A DNA stretch of 64,000 bases from Pseudomonas lactis (GCF_001439845.1 NZ_JYLO01000005.1:124001-188000); one strand, 5' to 3'. Positions 45,243 to 55,085 are shown, counted from the first letter of the stretch. The notes: a model not told the origin generated them from the sequence alone. Program-made: numbers and translations.

Positions 45243-46097
45243 ATGCCGCTTGCCCAACTGATCAGCCCCCAGCAATTGGCCGAGCGCCAACAGTCGAGCG
45301 GGTGGGTGATCCTGGATTGCCGCTTTGCCCTGGAAGACCCGGACTACGGCTTGTGCAGTTACGCCGAAGGGCATATCGAGGGCGCGCAATACGCTGACCT
45401 TGAGCGCCACCTGAGCGGCCCGGTGACCAAGGGCGTGACCGGTCGTCATCCTTTGCCGGCGGCGGACACGTTCGCCAGGCAACTGCGGGCGTGGGGCATC
45501 AGTGCCGACACCGATGTGGTGCTGTATGACGACGGCCCCGGTGCCTACGCCGCCCGTGCCTGGTGGCTGCTGGCCTGGCTGGGCAAGCGTGATGGCGTGT
45601 TTATTCTCGATGGTGGCCTCAAGGCCTGGCATGCCGCCGGTTTCCCCCTGAGCCTGGACGCGCCTGTGATTGAGCCGGGTACCTTCGCCGGTATGCCGGA
45701 TCCTCGGCTATTGCTGGATGCCGAACACTTGCAAAAACGCCTGGGCCAACCCGACCTGACCTTGATCGACGCCCGCGCCCAGCCGCGCTTTCGTGGCGAA
45801 GTAGAGCCCATCGATCCGATTGCCGGGCATATCCCTGGCGCGCAGTGCGCTGCGTTCAGTGAAAACCTGGGCAGCGATGGTCGCTTCCTGCCAGCCGAGC
45901 AGCTCAAGCAGCGCTTTGCCGCGCAGTTGCAAGGGCGCCCGGCGCAGGAATTGGTGGCGTATTGCGGGTCCGGGGTGACGGCGTGCCATAACCTGTTTGC
46001 GTTGAGCCTGGCGGGGTACCCGTTGGGTAAGTTGTATGCGGGGTCGTGGAGTGAGTGGATTACTGATCCTGCTCGGGAAATAGCAACGGGCGACTGA
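45243..46097 (+). CDS. sseA: 3-mercaptopyruvate / thiosulfate sulfurtransferase
   Basis: 284 aa with two rhodanese domains (residues 1-140 and 155-280); started at ATG 45243, behind CAGGAG. Only the second domain has a catalytic cysteine, in AYCGSGVTACHN. The CGSGVTA loop is the mark of 3-mercaptopyruvate sulfurtransferases, compared with CRxGx[R/T] in thiosulfate types. Substrate specificity may still be broad. It lies downstream of the TetR gene and upstream of a REP doublet; PA0369-PA0370 region in PAO1 has a similar neighbour. Confidence 0.85.
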   Translation: MPLAQLISPQQLAERQQSSGWVILDCRFALEDPDYGLCSYAEGHIEGAQYADLERHLSGPVTKGVTGRHPLPAADTFARQLRAWGISADTDVVLYDDGPGAYAARAWWLLAWLGKRDGVFILDGGLKAWHAAGFPLSLDAPVIEPGTFAGMPDPRLLLDAEHLQKRLGQPDLTLIDARAQPRFRGEVEPIDPIAGHIPGAQCAAFSENLGSDGRFLPAEQLKQRFAAQLQGRPAQELVAYCGSGVTACHNLFALSLAGYPLGKLYAGSWSEWITDPAREIATGD

Positions 46098-46123
46098 ACG
46101 ATCGGTGTGAACACGTGCTTAAA

Positions 46124-46213
46124 ATGTGGGAGCTGGCTTGCCTGCGATAGCGGAGTGTCAGCCACCTCAACGTTGGCTGGCCCACCGCTATCGCAGGCAA
46201 GCCAGCTCCCACA
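46124..46213. repeat. REP doublet
   Basis: ATGTGGGAGCTGGCTTGCCT at the left and inverted copy at the right, between two convergent genes. The right arm touches the stop codon (46214) of the leftward hydrolase. Confidence 0.9.
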
Positions 46214-47212
46214 CTATTGACCGTATTGGGCCTGAAGCCACTGCGGGATCCGGCGCTCCAGATAGTAACCAGGGCGCTTCAGCGAACCCTCCACAAACCC
46301 CACATGCCCGCCCTTGGCCAGCAACTCGAACTCGGTGCAGGCCGACAGCTCACTGGCGTCAGGCAAGCTGTGCGCAAATACAAACGGGTCATCGGCCGCC
46401 TGGATAATCAACGTAGGCGTACGGATATCGCCCAGGTAATAGCGGCTCGATGCGCGGCGATAATAGTCTTCAGCACTGATGAAACCATGCAGCGGCGCGG
46501 TTACCCGCCCGTCGAAGTCCCAGAACGTGCGCATCTTTTCCAGGGAGCCAAGGGCCTCCAGGGTTTTCAGCCCGTCCTCACGTCCATCCTGCAAGAACTG
46601 GCGTTGCTTGACGCGGATATACGCCAGCATCTCGCGCATGAAGTGCTTCTGATACACCCGCGAGAACCCCAGGCCGATGCGATCGGCGCATTGATCCAGG
46701 CGAAACGGCACCGACACCGCCGCCGCGCCCTGCAAGCCCGAGGCCTTGCCGGTTTCGCCCAAATGCTTGAGCAACACATTGCCGCCCAGGGAATAACCCA
46801 CCGCATACACGGGCGCCAACGGCCGCTTGGCGCGCAGATGAGCAATCGCTGCCGCCAGGTCTTCGCTGGCGCCGGAGTGATAACTGCGAGCCAGCAGGTT
46901 GGGCTCGCCCGAGCAGCCGCGCCAGTTCAACGCAGCGCTGGCCCAGCCTTGGGCGGCGAGGACTTTTTGCAGGCCGGCCACATAGGGCGAATTGGACGAG
47001 CCGGTCAGCCCATGCAGCACCAGCACCAAGGGTGCTTGCACGTCATGCGGCCCGTGCCAGTCAAGATCAAGGAAGTCGCCATCCTCCAGCCACAGGCGCT
47101 CGCGTTGGCGTTCGATATGGGTGGTCGGCCGCCACAGCGGCCCCCACAGTGTCTGCAAGTGGGGGTTGCCGAGGCCGAAGGCGGGTTTGAAGCGGTCTGT
47201 AGATGGAATCAT
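46214..47212 (-). CDS. alpha/beta hydrolase of the YheT family
   Basis: 332 aa. N-terminal strand and oxyanion region LVLVLHGLTGSSNSPYV; nucleophile serine in YSLGGNVLLKHLGE (GYSLGG); aspartate in IQAADDPFVF; histidine near the end in KGGHVGFVEGSLK. The LPxxPHLQTxW-like segment FGLGNPHLQTLWGPL at the start is diagnostic of the YheT (UPF0017) family. Substrates for bacterial members are poorly defined; esterase/lipase activity is predicted. It ends inside a REP arm. Confidence 0.85.
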   Translation of the reverse strand: MIPSTDRFKPAFGLGNPHLQTLWGPLWRPTTHIERQRERLWLEDGDFLDLDWHGPHDVQAPLVLVLHGLTGSSNSPYVAGLQKVLAAQGWASAALNWRGCSGEPNLLARSYHSGASEDLAAAIAHLRAKRPLAPVYAVGYSLGGNVLLKHLGETGKASGLQGAAAVSVPFRLDQCADRIGLGFSRVYQKHFMREMLAYIRVKQRQFLQDGREDGLKTLEALGSLEKMRTFWDFDGRVTAPLHGFISAEDYYRRASSRYYLGDIRTPTLIIQAADDPFVFAHSLPDASELSACTEFELLAKGGHVGFVEGSLKRPGYYLERRIPQWLQAQYGQ

Positions 47213-47228
47213 GAATTACCCGCTGCCG

Positions 47229-47331
47229 TGTAGGAGCGAGCTTGCTCGCGGAAAACGTTAACGATAACGCGGCGCTGTCAGACAGCCCGTGTCGCCTGTT
47301 TGACCTTCGCGAGCAAGCTCGCTCCTACAGG
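47229..47331. repeat. REP doublet, GGAGCGAGCTTGCTCGCG class
   Basis: TGTAGGAGCGAGCTTGCTCG at the left, inverted copy TCGCGAGCAAGCTCGCTCCT at the right, loop about 65 bp. The rsmD stop codon (47325-47327) lies inside the right arm, so the element forms the 3' end of that gene. Confidence 0.88.
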
Positions 47332-47930
47332 GCGCGATGCCACAACGCGTAATACACCCGCCCGGACTTCTGCTCCCGGTGCAGGCGCCAGCCACTTGGC
47401 AGGCCGAGCGTGGAGGGCGCGGTCTCGCTCTCAGTGTAGATCCAGGCATCCGCTGCCAGCCACTGGCGTTCTTCCAGCAGGGTGCAGACGGCCGGCAGCA
47501 GGTTCTGGTTGAACGGTGGGTCGAGGAACACTACGTCGTATTCAGTCGCCGCCTGGGTTTCCAGATAGCGCAGCGCGTCCGCCGTCTGCACCTGGCCGGT
47601 GGTGCAACGCAGCGTGCCCAGGTGCTCCTTGAGGCTGGATACCGCCACGTTGCTGGCGTCCAGCGCCTGGCCCTGGGCCGCGCCACGGGACAGCGCCTCC
47701 AGGAACAGCGCGCCGCTGCCAGCGAACGGGTCCAGCACCTTGGCCCCGCCAATGTACGGTGCGAGCCAGTTGAACAGGGTTTCACGCACGCGGTCGGGCG
47801 TCGGGCGCAGGCCCACGACGTCGGGGAAGCTCAGCTTGCGGCTGCCCCATTCACCGCCAATGATGCGCAGTTGGCCCACACCGTTATGCACGTTGTGGAC
47901 AGGTTTTTTCGGGCGAGATGAACTGGCCAT
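47325..47930 (-). CDS. rsmD: 16S rRNA (guanine(966)-N2)-methyltransferase
   Basis: 201 aa methyltransferase that modifies G966 in the small subunit rRNA. GGEWGSRKLSFPDVVGLRPTPDRVRE is represented by its parts GGEWGSRKL and RPTPDRVRETLFNWL; SAM motif is DPFAGSGALFLEALSRGA, and the catalytic motif is DPPF near residue 125 (FLDPPFNQNLLP). It shares one base with the upstream M16 gene's stop, so it is coupled. The stop codon lies in a REP arm. Confidence 0.93.
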   Translation of the reverse strand: MASSSRPKKPVHNVHNGVGQLRIIGGEWGSRKLSFPDVVGLRPTPDRVRETLFNWLAPYIGGAKVLDPFAGSGALFLEALSRGAAQGQALDASNVAVSSLKEHLGTLRCTTGQVQTADALRYLETQAATEYDVVFLDPPFNQNLLPAVCTLLEERQWLAADAWIYTESETAPSTLGLPSGWRLHREQKSGRVYYALWHRAL

Positions 47931-49420
47931 TAATGCTCCGGAACCCCGAGCGGCTGCTCGGCAGGTTTATCAGTGGGGGGCGGTAGTGGCTTTTGCGCAA
48001 TCGTCGGGCCGGCGGTCACGATGACCATCTTGTCGGCGCTCAAGTGTTTATTCATTGCAGCCTTGACCTGATCGACGGTCAGGGCCTGGGATTGTTTCAT
48101 GAAATCTTCCAGAGAGCTCAGCGGCAGGTTGTAGAAACCCATGGCGCCCAACTGCCCGACGATATCGGCATTGCTTGCGGTGGACAGCGGGAAGCTGCCG
48201 GCCAGCTCGCGCTTGGCGTCATCCAGTTCCTTTTGCGTCGGGCCGGTCTTGAGGTAGTCAGCCAGCACGTCCTCCACCAGGCGCAAGGTACCACCGCTCA
48301 TTTCGGCGCGGGTCTGCAGGTTGATCATGAACGGGCCGCGCACCTGCATTGGTGAGAAACCGGAGTACACGCCGTAGGTCAGGCCGCGTTTCTCCCGCAC
48401 TTCGCTCATCAAACGGGTGCCGAAGCCGCCGCCGCCGAGGATCTGGTTGCCCAGGGACAAGGCTGCGTAGTCCGGGTCGGCACGGTCGATGCCCAACTGC
48501 GCAAACAGCAGGTGGGTTTGCTTGGACGGGAACTCGATACGGCTCAGGCCGGCTTTTGGCTCGGTCGGCTGGGCGATCTTGGCCATAGCCGGGCCTTTGG
48601 GCAGCGACGCGGACACCTTGGCCGTCATGGCTTCAGCTTCGGCGCGGGTCAGGTCGCCCACCACTGCAATCACCGCGTTACCCGCCGCATAGGCCTTGGC
48701 GTGGAACGCCTGCAACTGCGCCAGGGTAATCTTCGGCACGCTCTCGGGGGTACCTTCGCTCGGGTGGGCGTAAGGGTGGTCGCCGTACAGGCGCTTGAAC
48801 AGCTCGATGCTCGCCAGTTTGCCGGGGTTCTGCTTCTGGTACTCGAAACCGGCCAGGATCTGGTTCTTGATGCGTGCCAGCGAGTCTGCCGGGAATGTCG
48901 GCTGGCCGATCACCTGGTTGAACAGTGACAGGGCTGCGTCACGCTTGGCGCTGTCGCTCAGGCTACGCAGGGTCACCAGCGCCATGTCGCGGTAGGCGCC
49001 GTTGCCAAAGTCGGCCCCCAGGCCTTCGAACCCGCTGGCGATCTGGCTGACATCCTTGCCCGGCACGCCTTCGTTGAGCATGGCGTTGGTCATCAGCGCC
49101 AGGCCTGGCACGTCGCCATCCTGGCTGCTGCCGGCGGCGAACAGCAGGCGCATGTCGAACATCGGCAGTTCATGGGCTTCGACGAACAGCACCTTGGCGC
49201 CTTCGGCGGTGGTCCAGGTTTGTACGTCGAGCTTGCGGTTGGTCGGTGCCTTGCCATCCAGTTCCGCCAGGGATTGCAGGGTGCTGGCCGTTTGAGCCTT
49301 GTCCAGGGCCTGGCTGGCGACCGACTCGCTGGGGCGCAAGAAGTAAACGGCGCTGGCCGCCATCAGGGTGACGGCGATCAGGCCGGGCAGGATCAGGCGG
49401 CTGTTTTTGCGATCACTCAT
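47930..49420 (-). CDS. M16 peptidase-family protein lacking the zinc site
   Basis: 496 aa from ATG 49420; residues 1-30 hold a membrane anchor or uncleaved signal (LPGLIAVTLMAASAVYFL). It has two M16 repeat halves, but the position expected for HxxEH reads as GLALMTNAML, with no zinc-binding histidines or glutamate. It therefore looks like the catalytically inactive partner of the active M16 protein encoded upstream, similar to processing-peptidase alpha/beta pairs. The two genes overlap by 8 bp. Periplasmic location is likely. Confidence 0.85.
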   Translation of the reverse strand: MSDRKNSRLILPGLIAVTLMAASAVYFLRPSESVASQALDKAQTASTLQSLAELDGKAPTNRKLDVQTWTTAEGAKVLFVEAHELPMFDMRLLFAAGSSQDGDVPGLALMTNAMLNEGVPGKDVSQIASGFEGLGADFGNGAYRDMALVTLRSLSDSAKRDAALSLFNQVIGQPTFPADSLARIKNQILAGFEYQKQNPGKLASIELFKRLYGDHPYAHPSEGTPESVPKITLAQLQAFHAKAYAAGNAVIAVVGDLTRAEAEAMTAKVSASLPKGPAMAKIAQPTEPKAGLSRIEFPSKQTHLLFAQLGIDRADPDYAALSLGNQILGGGGFGTRLMSEVREKRGLTYGVYSGFSPMQVRGPFMINLQTRAEMSGGTLRLVEDVLADYLKTGPTQKELDDAKRELAGSFPLSTASNADIVGQLGAMGFYNLPLSSLEDFMKQSQALTVDQVKAAMNKHLSADKMVIVTAGPTIAQKPLPPPTDKPAEQPLGVPEH

Positions 49421-50768
49421 GAGCGGTCTCCTCAGGCAAAACATGGGCGACGCTCAGACGTTCGCGGGTGAAATAGGTGCGTGCAGCCTTCTGGATGTCT
49501 TCCGGGGTCACGCTTTGCAGGTCGGCAAGCTCGGTGTCCATGAGTTTCCAGGACAGGCCGACGGTTTCCAGGGAGCCAATGGCCGTGGCCTGGCTGGTGA
49601 TGGAATCACGCTGGTACACCAGGCCGGCAATCACTTGGGCGCGGATGCGCTCCAGCTCTTCGGCGGTCGGCGGCTTGGCCTTCAGCTCATCGAGCAGGCG
49701 CCACAGGCCGGCTTCGGCTTGGGCGACGGTTTTCTTCTTCTGCTGGTTCGGCGTGGCCGAGAGGGTGAACAGGCTGTCGCCACGGGTGTAGGCGTCGTAG
49801 TTGGTGGAAGCGGCGGACACCAGCTCCTCACCGCGTTCCAGTTGCTCGGAGATCCGTGCACTGTAGCCGCCGTCCAGCAGGGCCGAGATCAGGCGCAGGG
49901 CCTGTACCGAGCGTTTGTCTTCGGCGGTGGCCAGGCCGGGCACGTTGAAGCCCAGGAACACGCTCGGCAGTTGGGTCTGCACGTGCAGGGTCAGCAGGCG
50001 CTCGCCGGGCTCGGCCAATTCCATCGGGATTTTTGCCGGCGGCACGTCACGCTTGGGGATCGGCCCGAAGTAACGTTGGGCGAGGTTTTTCACCTCGTCC
50101 GGGGTCACGTCGCCGACCACCACCAGGGTGGCGTTGTTCGGCACGTACCAGGATTGGTACCAGTGGCGCAGTTCCTCGACCTTCATGCGGTCCAGGTCGG
50201 CCATCCAGCCAATGGTCGGCGTGTGGTAGCCACTGGCCGGGAACGCCATGGCCTTGAAGCGCTCGAACGCCTTGGACATGGGGTTATCGTCGGTGCGCAG
50301 GCGGCGTTCTTCCTTGATTACCTCGATTTCACGGCTGAACTCGTCGGCCGGCAGGCGCAGGCTGGCCATGCGGTCGGCTTCCAGCTCAAAGGCCACGCCC
50401 AGGCGGTCACGGGCCAATACCTGGTAGTACGCGGTGTAGTCGTCGCTGGTGAACGCATTTTCTTCGGCGCCCAGGTCGCGCAGGATCAGCGAGGCTTCGC
50501 CGGGGCCAACCTTGGCGCTGCCTTTGAACATCATGTGTTCCAGGGCGTGGGACAAACCGGTCTGGCCCGGGGTTTCGTAGCTTGAGCCAACCTTGTACCA
50601 GACCTGGGAAACCACCACCGGCGCACGATGATCTTCGCGCACGACCACCTTGAGGCCGTTATCGAGGGTGAATTCATGGGTGGGTTGTGGATCGGCAGCC
50701 AAAGCTGAGAGAGGCAGACAAACTGTGCTGAACAGCAGGCCTGCGGCGCGGCGGGCTAGAGCATTCAT
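49413..50768 (-). CDS. M16 zinc peptidase (active subunit)
   Basis: 451 aa with a signal peptide (residues 1-25, ending ALAA). The zinc-binding inverted motif HxxEH is H74-A-L-E77-H78, with the downstream glutamate in the GAEENAFTSDDYTAYY region. The C-terminal half is the second, non-catalytic M16 lobe. It is encoded just upstream of, and overlaps by 8 bp, a gene for an M16 protein that lacks this motif; together they should form a heterodimeric periplasmic protease. PA0372 is the orthologue by position. Divergent from ftsY with about 230 bp between. Confidence 0.9.
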   Translation of the reverse strand: MNALARRAAGLLFSTVCLPLSALAADPQPTHEFTLDNGLKVVVREDHRAPVVVSQVWYKVGSSYETPGQTGLSHALEHMMFKGSAKVGPGEASLILRDLGAEENAFTSDDYTAYYQVLARDRLGVAFELEADRMASLRLPADEFSREIEVIKEERRLRTDDNPMSKAFERFKAMAFPASGYHTPTIGWMADLDRMKVEELRHWYQSWYVPNNATLVVVGDVTPDEVKNLAQRYFGPIPKRDVPPAKIPMELAEPGERLLTLHVQTQLPSVFLGFNVPGLATAEDKRSVQALRLISALLDGGYSARISEQLERGEELVSAASTNYDAYTRGDSLFTLSATPNQQKKKTVAQAEAGLWRLLDELKAKPPTAEELERIRAQVIAGLVYQRDSITSQATAIGSLETVGLSWKLMDTELADLQSVTPEDIQKAARTYFTRERLSVAHVLPEETAHE

Positions 50769-51000
50769 TCGTTTTTAAACCTGTTGGGCTGCCCGCTTGG
50801 TCTTAGCGTCGGCGGGCGAGGAGGTGCTAGGATACTGGTCCGACTTAAGGACGGCCACTGCGGCTGTCTTGTGAAGGCCCTATTTAGGCCTTACAAAATG
50901 TTGCGCATGAACGAGCTGGCTAAAAAACAGTCTGTTACGCATCGAATTTTATTTACCGGCGCGCCCTGTGGCGCGTCGCTACCTTGAGATAGCCGTCTCC
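50769..51000. promoter_or_regulatory. divergent region between M16 peptidase and ftsY
   Basis: 232 bp without an ORF of note. It holds the promoters of the leftward M16 pair and the rightward ftsY-ftsE-ftsX group. A TAGGATACT sequence near 50828 is a possible -10 for ftsY. No clear regulatory dyad was found. Confidence 0.35.
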
Positions 51001-52401
51001 ATGTTTGGTTCCAACGACGACAAGAAGACCCCAGCTGCGGCTGGCGAGAAGAAAGGCCTGTTCGGATGGCTGCGCAAAAAGCCGCAGGAAACCGTCGTCG
51101 AACAGCCACAGGTTCAGGCCGAACCGACCCCTGAACCCGTAGTAGAAGCCGAACCGGTTGCCGAGACGCCAGTTCCGGTGGTGTTGCCGATGGCTGAGCC
51201 GGTGTTGCAGCCGGTCGCCGAGGCCGCGCCGGAGCCTGAGCCTGAGCCCGAGCACAAGCCCTGGTTGGAGCTGCCCGTGGCCGAAGAGCCCGTGGCGTTG
51301 GTGGAGGATGTTCAGGCCGAGCACGTCGTGCCGCCGATTCCGGCAGTGGCTGAGCCGGCGCCGGTAGAGGTTGTGGCTGAAGTACCGCCCGTCGTCGAAG
51401 TGCCTGCACCGGTTGTCGCTGCACCTGCCGTTATCGAGCCAGAACCCGCCGCTGCCGTAACCGAAACCAGCAAAACCGGATTCTTTGCCCGCCTCAAGCA
51501 GGGCCTGAGCAAGACCAGCGCCAGTATTGGCGAAGGCATGGCCAGCCTGTTTCTGGGCAAGAAAGTCATTGATGACGAGTTGCTGGAAGACATCGAGACC
51601 CGCCTGCTCACCGCCGACGTGGGCGTCGAAGCCACCGCCGTGATTATCCAGAGCCTGACGCAGAAGGTCGCGCGCAAGCAGTTGACCGACGCCGATGCGC
51701 TGTACAAATCCCTGCAGGCTGAGCTGGCCGCCATGCTCAAGCCGGTTGAGGCGCCGCTGGTGATCACGCCGAAAAAGCCTTTCGTCATCCTCGTGGTAGG
51801 CGTAAACGGCGCTGGCAAGACCACCACCATCGGCAAGCTGGCCAAGAAGCTGCAGGGTGAAGGCAAGAAAGTCATGCTCGCCGCCGGTGACACCTTCCGT
51901 GCCGCGGCCGTCGAGCAGTTGCAGGTGTGGGGTGAGCGCAACAAGATCCCGGTGATCGCCCAGCACACCGGTGCCGACTCTGCTTCGGTGATCTTCGATG
52001 CTGTGCAAGCCGCCAAGGCGCGCAACATCGATGTGCTGATCGCTGATACAGCCGGCCGCCTGCACACCAAAGACAATTTGATGGAAGAGCTGAAGAAAGT
52101 GCGCCGCGTGATCGGCAAGCTCGACGCCGATGCACCCCATGAAGTCCTGCTGGTGCTCGACGCCGGTACCGGCCAGAACGCCATCAGCCAGGCCAAGCAA
52201 TTCAACCAGACGGTGCAGCTGACCGGCTTGGCATTGACTAAGCTCGACGGCACGGCCAAGGGCGGTGTGATTTTCGCCCTGGCCAAACAGTTCGGGTTGC
52301 CGATTCGTTATATCGGCGTCGGTGAAGGCATCGACGACCTGCGCACCTTTGAAGCCGAACCCTTTGTACAGGCACTGTTTGCCGAGCGGGAGCGTTCATG
52401 A
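51001..52401 (+). CDS. ftsY: signal recognition particle receptor FtsY
   Basis: 466 aa GTPase that docks SRP-ribosome complexes at the inner membrane. Started at ATG 51001 (MFGSNDDKKTP). Residues 10-155 are the long acidic, proline/glutamate-rich A domain; the NG domain begins near 165. G1 is GVNGAGKTTTIGKLA, G3 DTAGRL, G4 TKLDGTAKGG. The gene overlaps ftsE by four bases (ATGA). The three genes ftsY, ftsE and ftsX form the standard operon. Confidence 0.96.
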   Translation: MFGSNDDKKTPAAAGEKKGLFGWLRKKPQETVVEQPQVQAEPTPEPVVEAEPVAETPVPVVLPMAEPVLQPVAEAAPEPEPEPEHKPWLELPVAEEPVALVEDVQAEHVVPPIPAVAEPAPVEVVAEVPPVVEVPAPVVAAPAVIEPEPAAAVTETSKTGFFARLKQGLSKTSASIGEGMASLFLGKKVIDDELLEDIETRLLTADVGVEATAVIIQSLTQKVARKQLTDADALYKSLQAELAAMLKPVEAPLVITPKKPFVILVVGVNGAGKTTTIGKLAKKLQGEGKKVMLAAGDTFRAAAVEQLQVWGERNKIPVIAQHTGADSASVIFDAVQAAKARNIDVLIADTAGRLHTKDNLMEELKKVRRVIGKLDADAPHEVLLVLDAGTGQNAISQAKQFNQTVQLTGLALTKLDGTAKGGVIFALAKQFGLPIRYIGVGEGIDDLRTFEAEPFVQALFAERERS

Positions 52402-53069
52402 TTCGATTCGAACAGGTCGGTAAACGCTATGCCAACGGGCATGTGGGCTTGCATGAGCTGAGCTTTCGAGTGCGTCGCGGCGAATTCTTGTTTGTCACCG
52501 GCCATTCGGGCGCAGGCAAAAGTACGCTGTTGCGCCTGCTGCTGGCCATGGAACGCCCGACTACCGGCAAGTTGCTGCTGGCGGGCCAGGACCTGGCCAC
52601 TATCAGCAATGCGCAAATTCCATTCCTGCGCCGCCAGATCGGCGTGGTGTTCCAGAACCACCAGTTGCTGTTCGACCGCACGGTGTTCAACAACGTGGCC
52701 CTGCCGTTGCAGATCCTCGGGCTGTCCAAGGCCGAGATCGTCAAACGCGTGGACTCGGCCCTGGAACGCGTGGCCTTGTCGGACAAGACCGACCTCTTCC
52801 CCGGCGACCTGTCCACCGGCCAGCAACAGCGTGTCGGTATCGCCCGCGCCATCGTCCATCGCCCGGCTTTGCTGCTGGCGGACGAGCCCACCGGTAACCT
52901 CGACCCGCGCCTGGCGGCCGAGATTATGGGGGTGTTCGAAGACATCAACCGCCTGGGCACCAGCGTCTTGATCGCCAGCCACGACCTGGCCCTGATTGCC
53001 CGCATGCGCCATCGCATGCTCACCCTGCAACGCGGCCGCCTGATCGGCGATGGGGAGGCTGGCGTATGA
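52398..53069 (+). CDS. ftsE: cell division ATP-binding protein FtsE
   Basis: 223 aa ABC-type ATPase that works with FtsX at the division septum to activate peptidoglycan hydrolases. Walker A is GHSGAGKSTLL, signature STGQQQRVGIARA, Walker B LLLADEPTGNLDP, and the switch histidine IASHDLAL. Start overlaps the ftsY stop, and its own stop overlaps the ftsX start (ATGA both times), so translation is coupled across all three. Confidence 0.96.
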   Translation: MIRFEQVGKRYANGHVGLHELSFRVRRGEFLFVTGHSGAGKSTLLRLLLAMERPTTGKLLLAGQDLATISNAQIPFLRRQIGVVFQNHQLLFDRTVFNNVALPLQILGLSKAEIVKRVDSALERVALSDKTDLFPGDLSTGQQQRVGIARAIVHRPALLLADEPTGNLDPRLAAEIMGVFEDINRLGTSVLIASHDLALIARMRHRMLTLQRGRLIGDGEAGV

Positions 53070-54088
53070 GTGCTACGCGCAGCCCTAAAGTATCCGAACG
53101 GGTGGCTCCGAAGCCGGCCGACCCGCAACCGAAAAAGAAAAAACACGACGAAGACGACGGCCCGGACTTCGGCACCCTGGTGCACGCCTGGATCGAAAGC
53201 CACCGCGCCAGCCTGCTGGACAGCCTGCGTCGCCTGGGCAAGCAGCCGATCGGCAGCTTTTTCACCTGCCTGGTCATGGCCGTGGCCTTGAGCCTGCCGA
53301 TGGGCTTGTCGCTGTTGCTTAATAATGTGGAGCGCCTGGGCGGCTCCTGGCAGCGGGCGGCGCAGATTTCGCTGTACCTGAACCTGGACACCAGCAGCAA
53401 GGAAGGCGAAGCGCTGCGCGATGACATCAAGAACATCCCGGGGGTTGCCGAGGCTGAGTACATCAGCCGCGACCAGGCCCTTGAAGAGTTCCAGCAGCAA
53501 TCGGGCCTGGGCGAGGCGCTCAAGGAGCTGCCGCAGAACCCGCTACCGGGCGTGGTGCTGGTAACGCCGAACGAGGTCGACAAGCCGGCGCTGGAAGCCC
53601 TGCGACAAAAACTCGCAGAGATGCCGAAGGTGCAACAGGCGCAACTTGATCTAGTCTGGGTAGAGCGCCTGGCCGCGATCCTCAAGCTGGGTGACCGCTT
53701 TGTGTTCGGCCTGACGGTGTTATTAGTGTCTGCATTACTTTTGGTGATAGGTAATACCATTCGTCTTCATATTGAAAATCGTCGCACCGAGATAGAAGTG
53801 ATTAAACTGGTGGGCGGCACAGACAGCTATGTGCGTCGGCCTTTCCTCTACATGGGCGCGTTGTATGGCCTGGGTGCGGGGATCTTGTCCTGGGGCGTAC
53901 TGGCGTTTGGCCTGGATTGGTTGAACGACGCGGTTGTCGGCTTGGCCGGGCTCTACGGCAGTGATTTCGCGTTGGCGGGTGTGCCGGTAGCCGATGGTCT
54001 GAGTCTCTTGCTTGGCGCGGTCTTGTTGGGGTATATCGGTGCGTGGATTGCGGTGGCACGGCATTTACGTGAGCTGGCGCCGAAGTAG
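53066..54088 (+). CDS. ftsX: cell division protein FtsX
   Basis: 340 aa inner-membrane partner of FtsE with four membrane segments: near residues 75-95, 213-235, 262-290 and 305-330. The large periplasmic loop between the first and second is where hydrolase activators are bound. A charged cytoplasmic N-terminus (PQPKKKKHDEDDGPDFG) precedes it. Codon-level coupling to ftsE is seen. The heat-shock sigma gene rpoH lies 130 bp downstream. Confidence 0.95.
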   Translation: MSATRSPKVSERVAPKPADPQPKKKKHDEDDGPDFGTLVHAWIESHRASLLDSLRRLGKQPIGSFFTCLVMAVALSLPMGLSLLLNNVERLGGSWQRAAQISLYLNLDTSSKEGEALRDDIKNIPGVAEAEYISRDQALEEFQQQSGLGEALKELPQNPLPGVVLVTPNEVDKPALEALRQKLAEMPKVQQAQLDLVWVERLAAILKLGDRFVFGLTVLLVSALLLVIGNTIRLHIENRRTEIEVIKLVGGTDSYVRRPFLYMGALYGLGAGILSWGVLAFGLDWLNDAVVGLAGLYGSDFALAGVPVADGLSLLLGAVLLGYIGAWIAVARHLRELAPK

Positions 54089-54218
54089 TTAATGCCAGAT
54101 TAATGTGGTTTCGTTTGTATTGACCGTATCAGCGGTTTAGGGAACTTGTCCTACGGTTCCCAGGTCAATTTTCGCAGTGCTGAACTGCACGAGTTATGTG
54201 AGTCGGAGGTTTTTTCGT

Positions 54219-55073
54219 ATGACCACTTCTTTGCAACCTGCTTATGCCTTGGTCCCAGGTGCGAACCTGGAGGCTTATGTGCACACGGTCAACAGCATTC
54301 CATTGCTGACGCCCGAGCAGGAGCGTGAACTGGCCGAGAGTCTCTACTATGAGCAGGATTTGGGGGCGGCTCGGCAGATGGTGCTCGCCCACCTGCGTTT
54401 TGTCGTACATATCGCCCGTAGCTATAGCGGCTACGGTCTGGCCCAGGCCGACCTGATTCAGGAAGGCAACGTCGGCCTGATGAAGGCTGTGAAGCGTTTC
54501 AACCCTGAAATGGGTGTGCGCCTGGTGTCGTTTGCCGTGCACTGGATCAAGGCGGAAATCCACGAGTTCATCCTGCGCAACTGGCGCATCGTGAAAGTGG
54601 CCACCACCAAGGCCCAGCGCAAGCTGTTCTTCAACCTGCGCAGCCAGAAAAAACGCCTGGCGTGGCTGAACAACGAAGAAGTCCACCGCGTGGCCGAAAG
54701 CCTCGGCGTGGAGCCGCGTGAAGTGCGCGAGATGGAAAGCCGCCTGACCGGCCATGACATGGCCTTCGACCCAGCCGCCGAAGCGGATGACGACAGCGCC
54801 TTCCAATCGCCGGCCAACTACCTGGAAGACCACCGGTACGACCCGGCGCGTCAACTCGAAGACGCCGACTGGAGCGACAACTCCAACCACAACCTGCACG
54901 AAGCGCTGGAAGTGCTGGACGACCGCAGCCGTGACATTCTCTACCAGCGCTGGCTGGCAGAAGAAAAAGCCACGCTGCACGACCTGGCGCAGAAGTACAA
55001 CGTGTCGGCCGAGCGGATTCGTCAGCTTGAGAAAAGCGCAATGAACAAGCTGAAGTTGTCGATCGCCGCCTAA
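54219..55073 (+). CDS. rpoH: heat-shock sigma factor RpoH (sigma-32)
   Basis: 284 aa, ATG 54219 behind GGAGG; the frame opens earlier but the upstream residues are not conserved. Sigma regions 1.2-2.4 (residues 20-125, with [13 protein letters not shown] and [15 protein letters not shown]), the RpoH box [10 protein letters not shown] near residue 130, and region 4.2 helix-turn-helix ([21 protein letters not shown]) are all present. It follows ftsX as in many gamma-proteobacteria. A strong terminator lies 12 bases after the stop. Confidence 0.96.
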   Translation: MTTSLQPAYALVPGANLEAYVHTVNSIPLLTPEQERELAESLYYEQDLGAARQMVLAHLRFVVHIARSYSGYGLAQADLIQEGNVGLMKAVKRFNPEMGVRLVSFAVHWIKAEIHEFILRNWRIVKVATTKAQRKLFFNLRSQKKRLAWLNNEEVHRVAESLGVEPREVREMESRLTGHDMAFDPAAEADDDSAFQSPANYLEDHRYDPARQLEDADWSDNSNHNLHEALEVLDDRSRDILYQRWLAEEKATLHDLAQKYNVSAERIRQLEKSAMNKLKLSIAA

Positions 55074-55085
55074 AACGCAGCGAAC

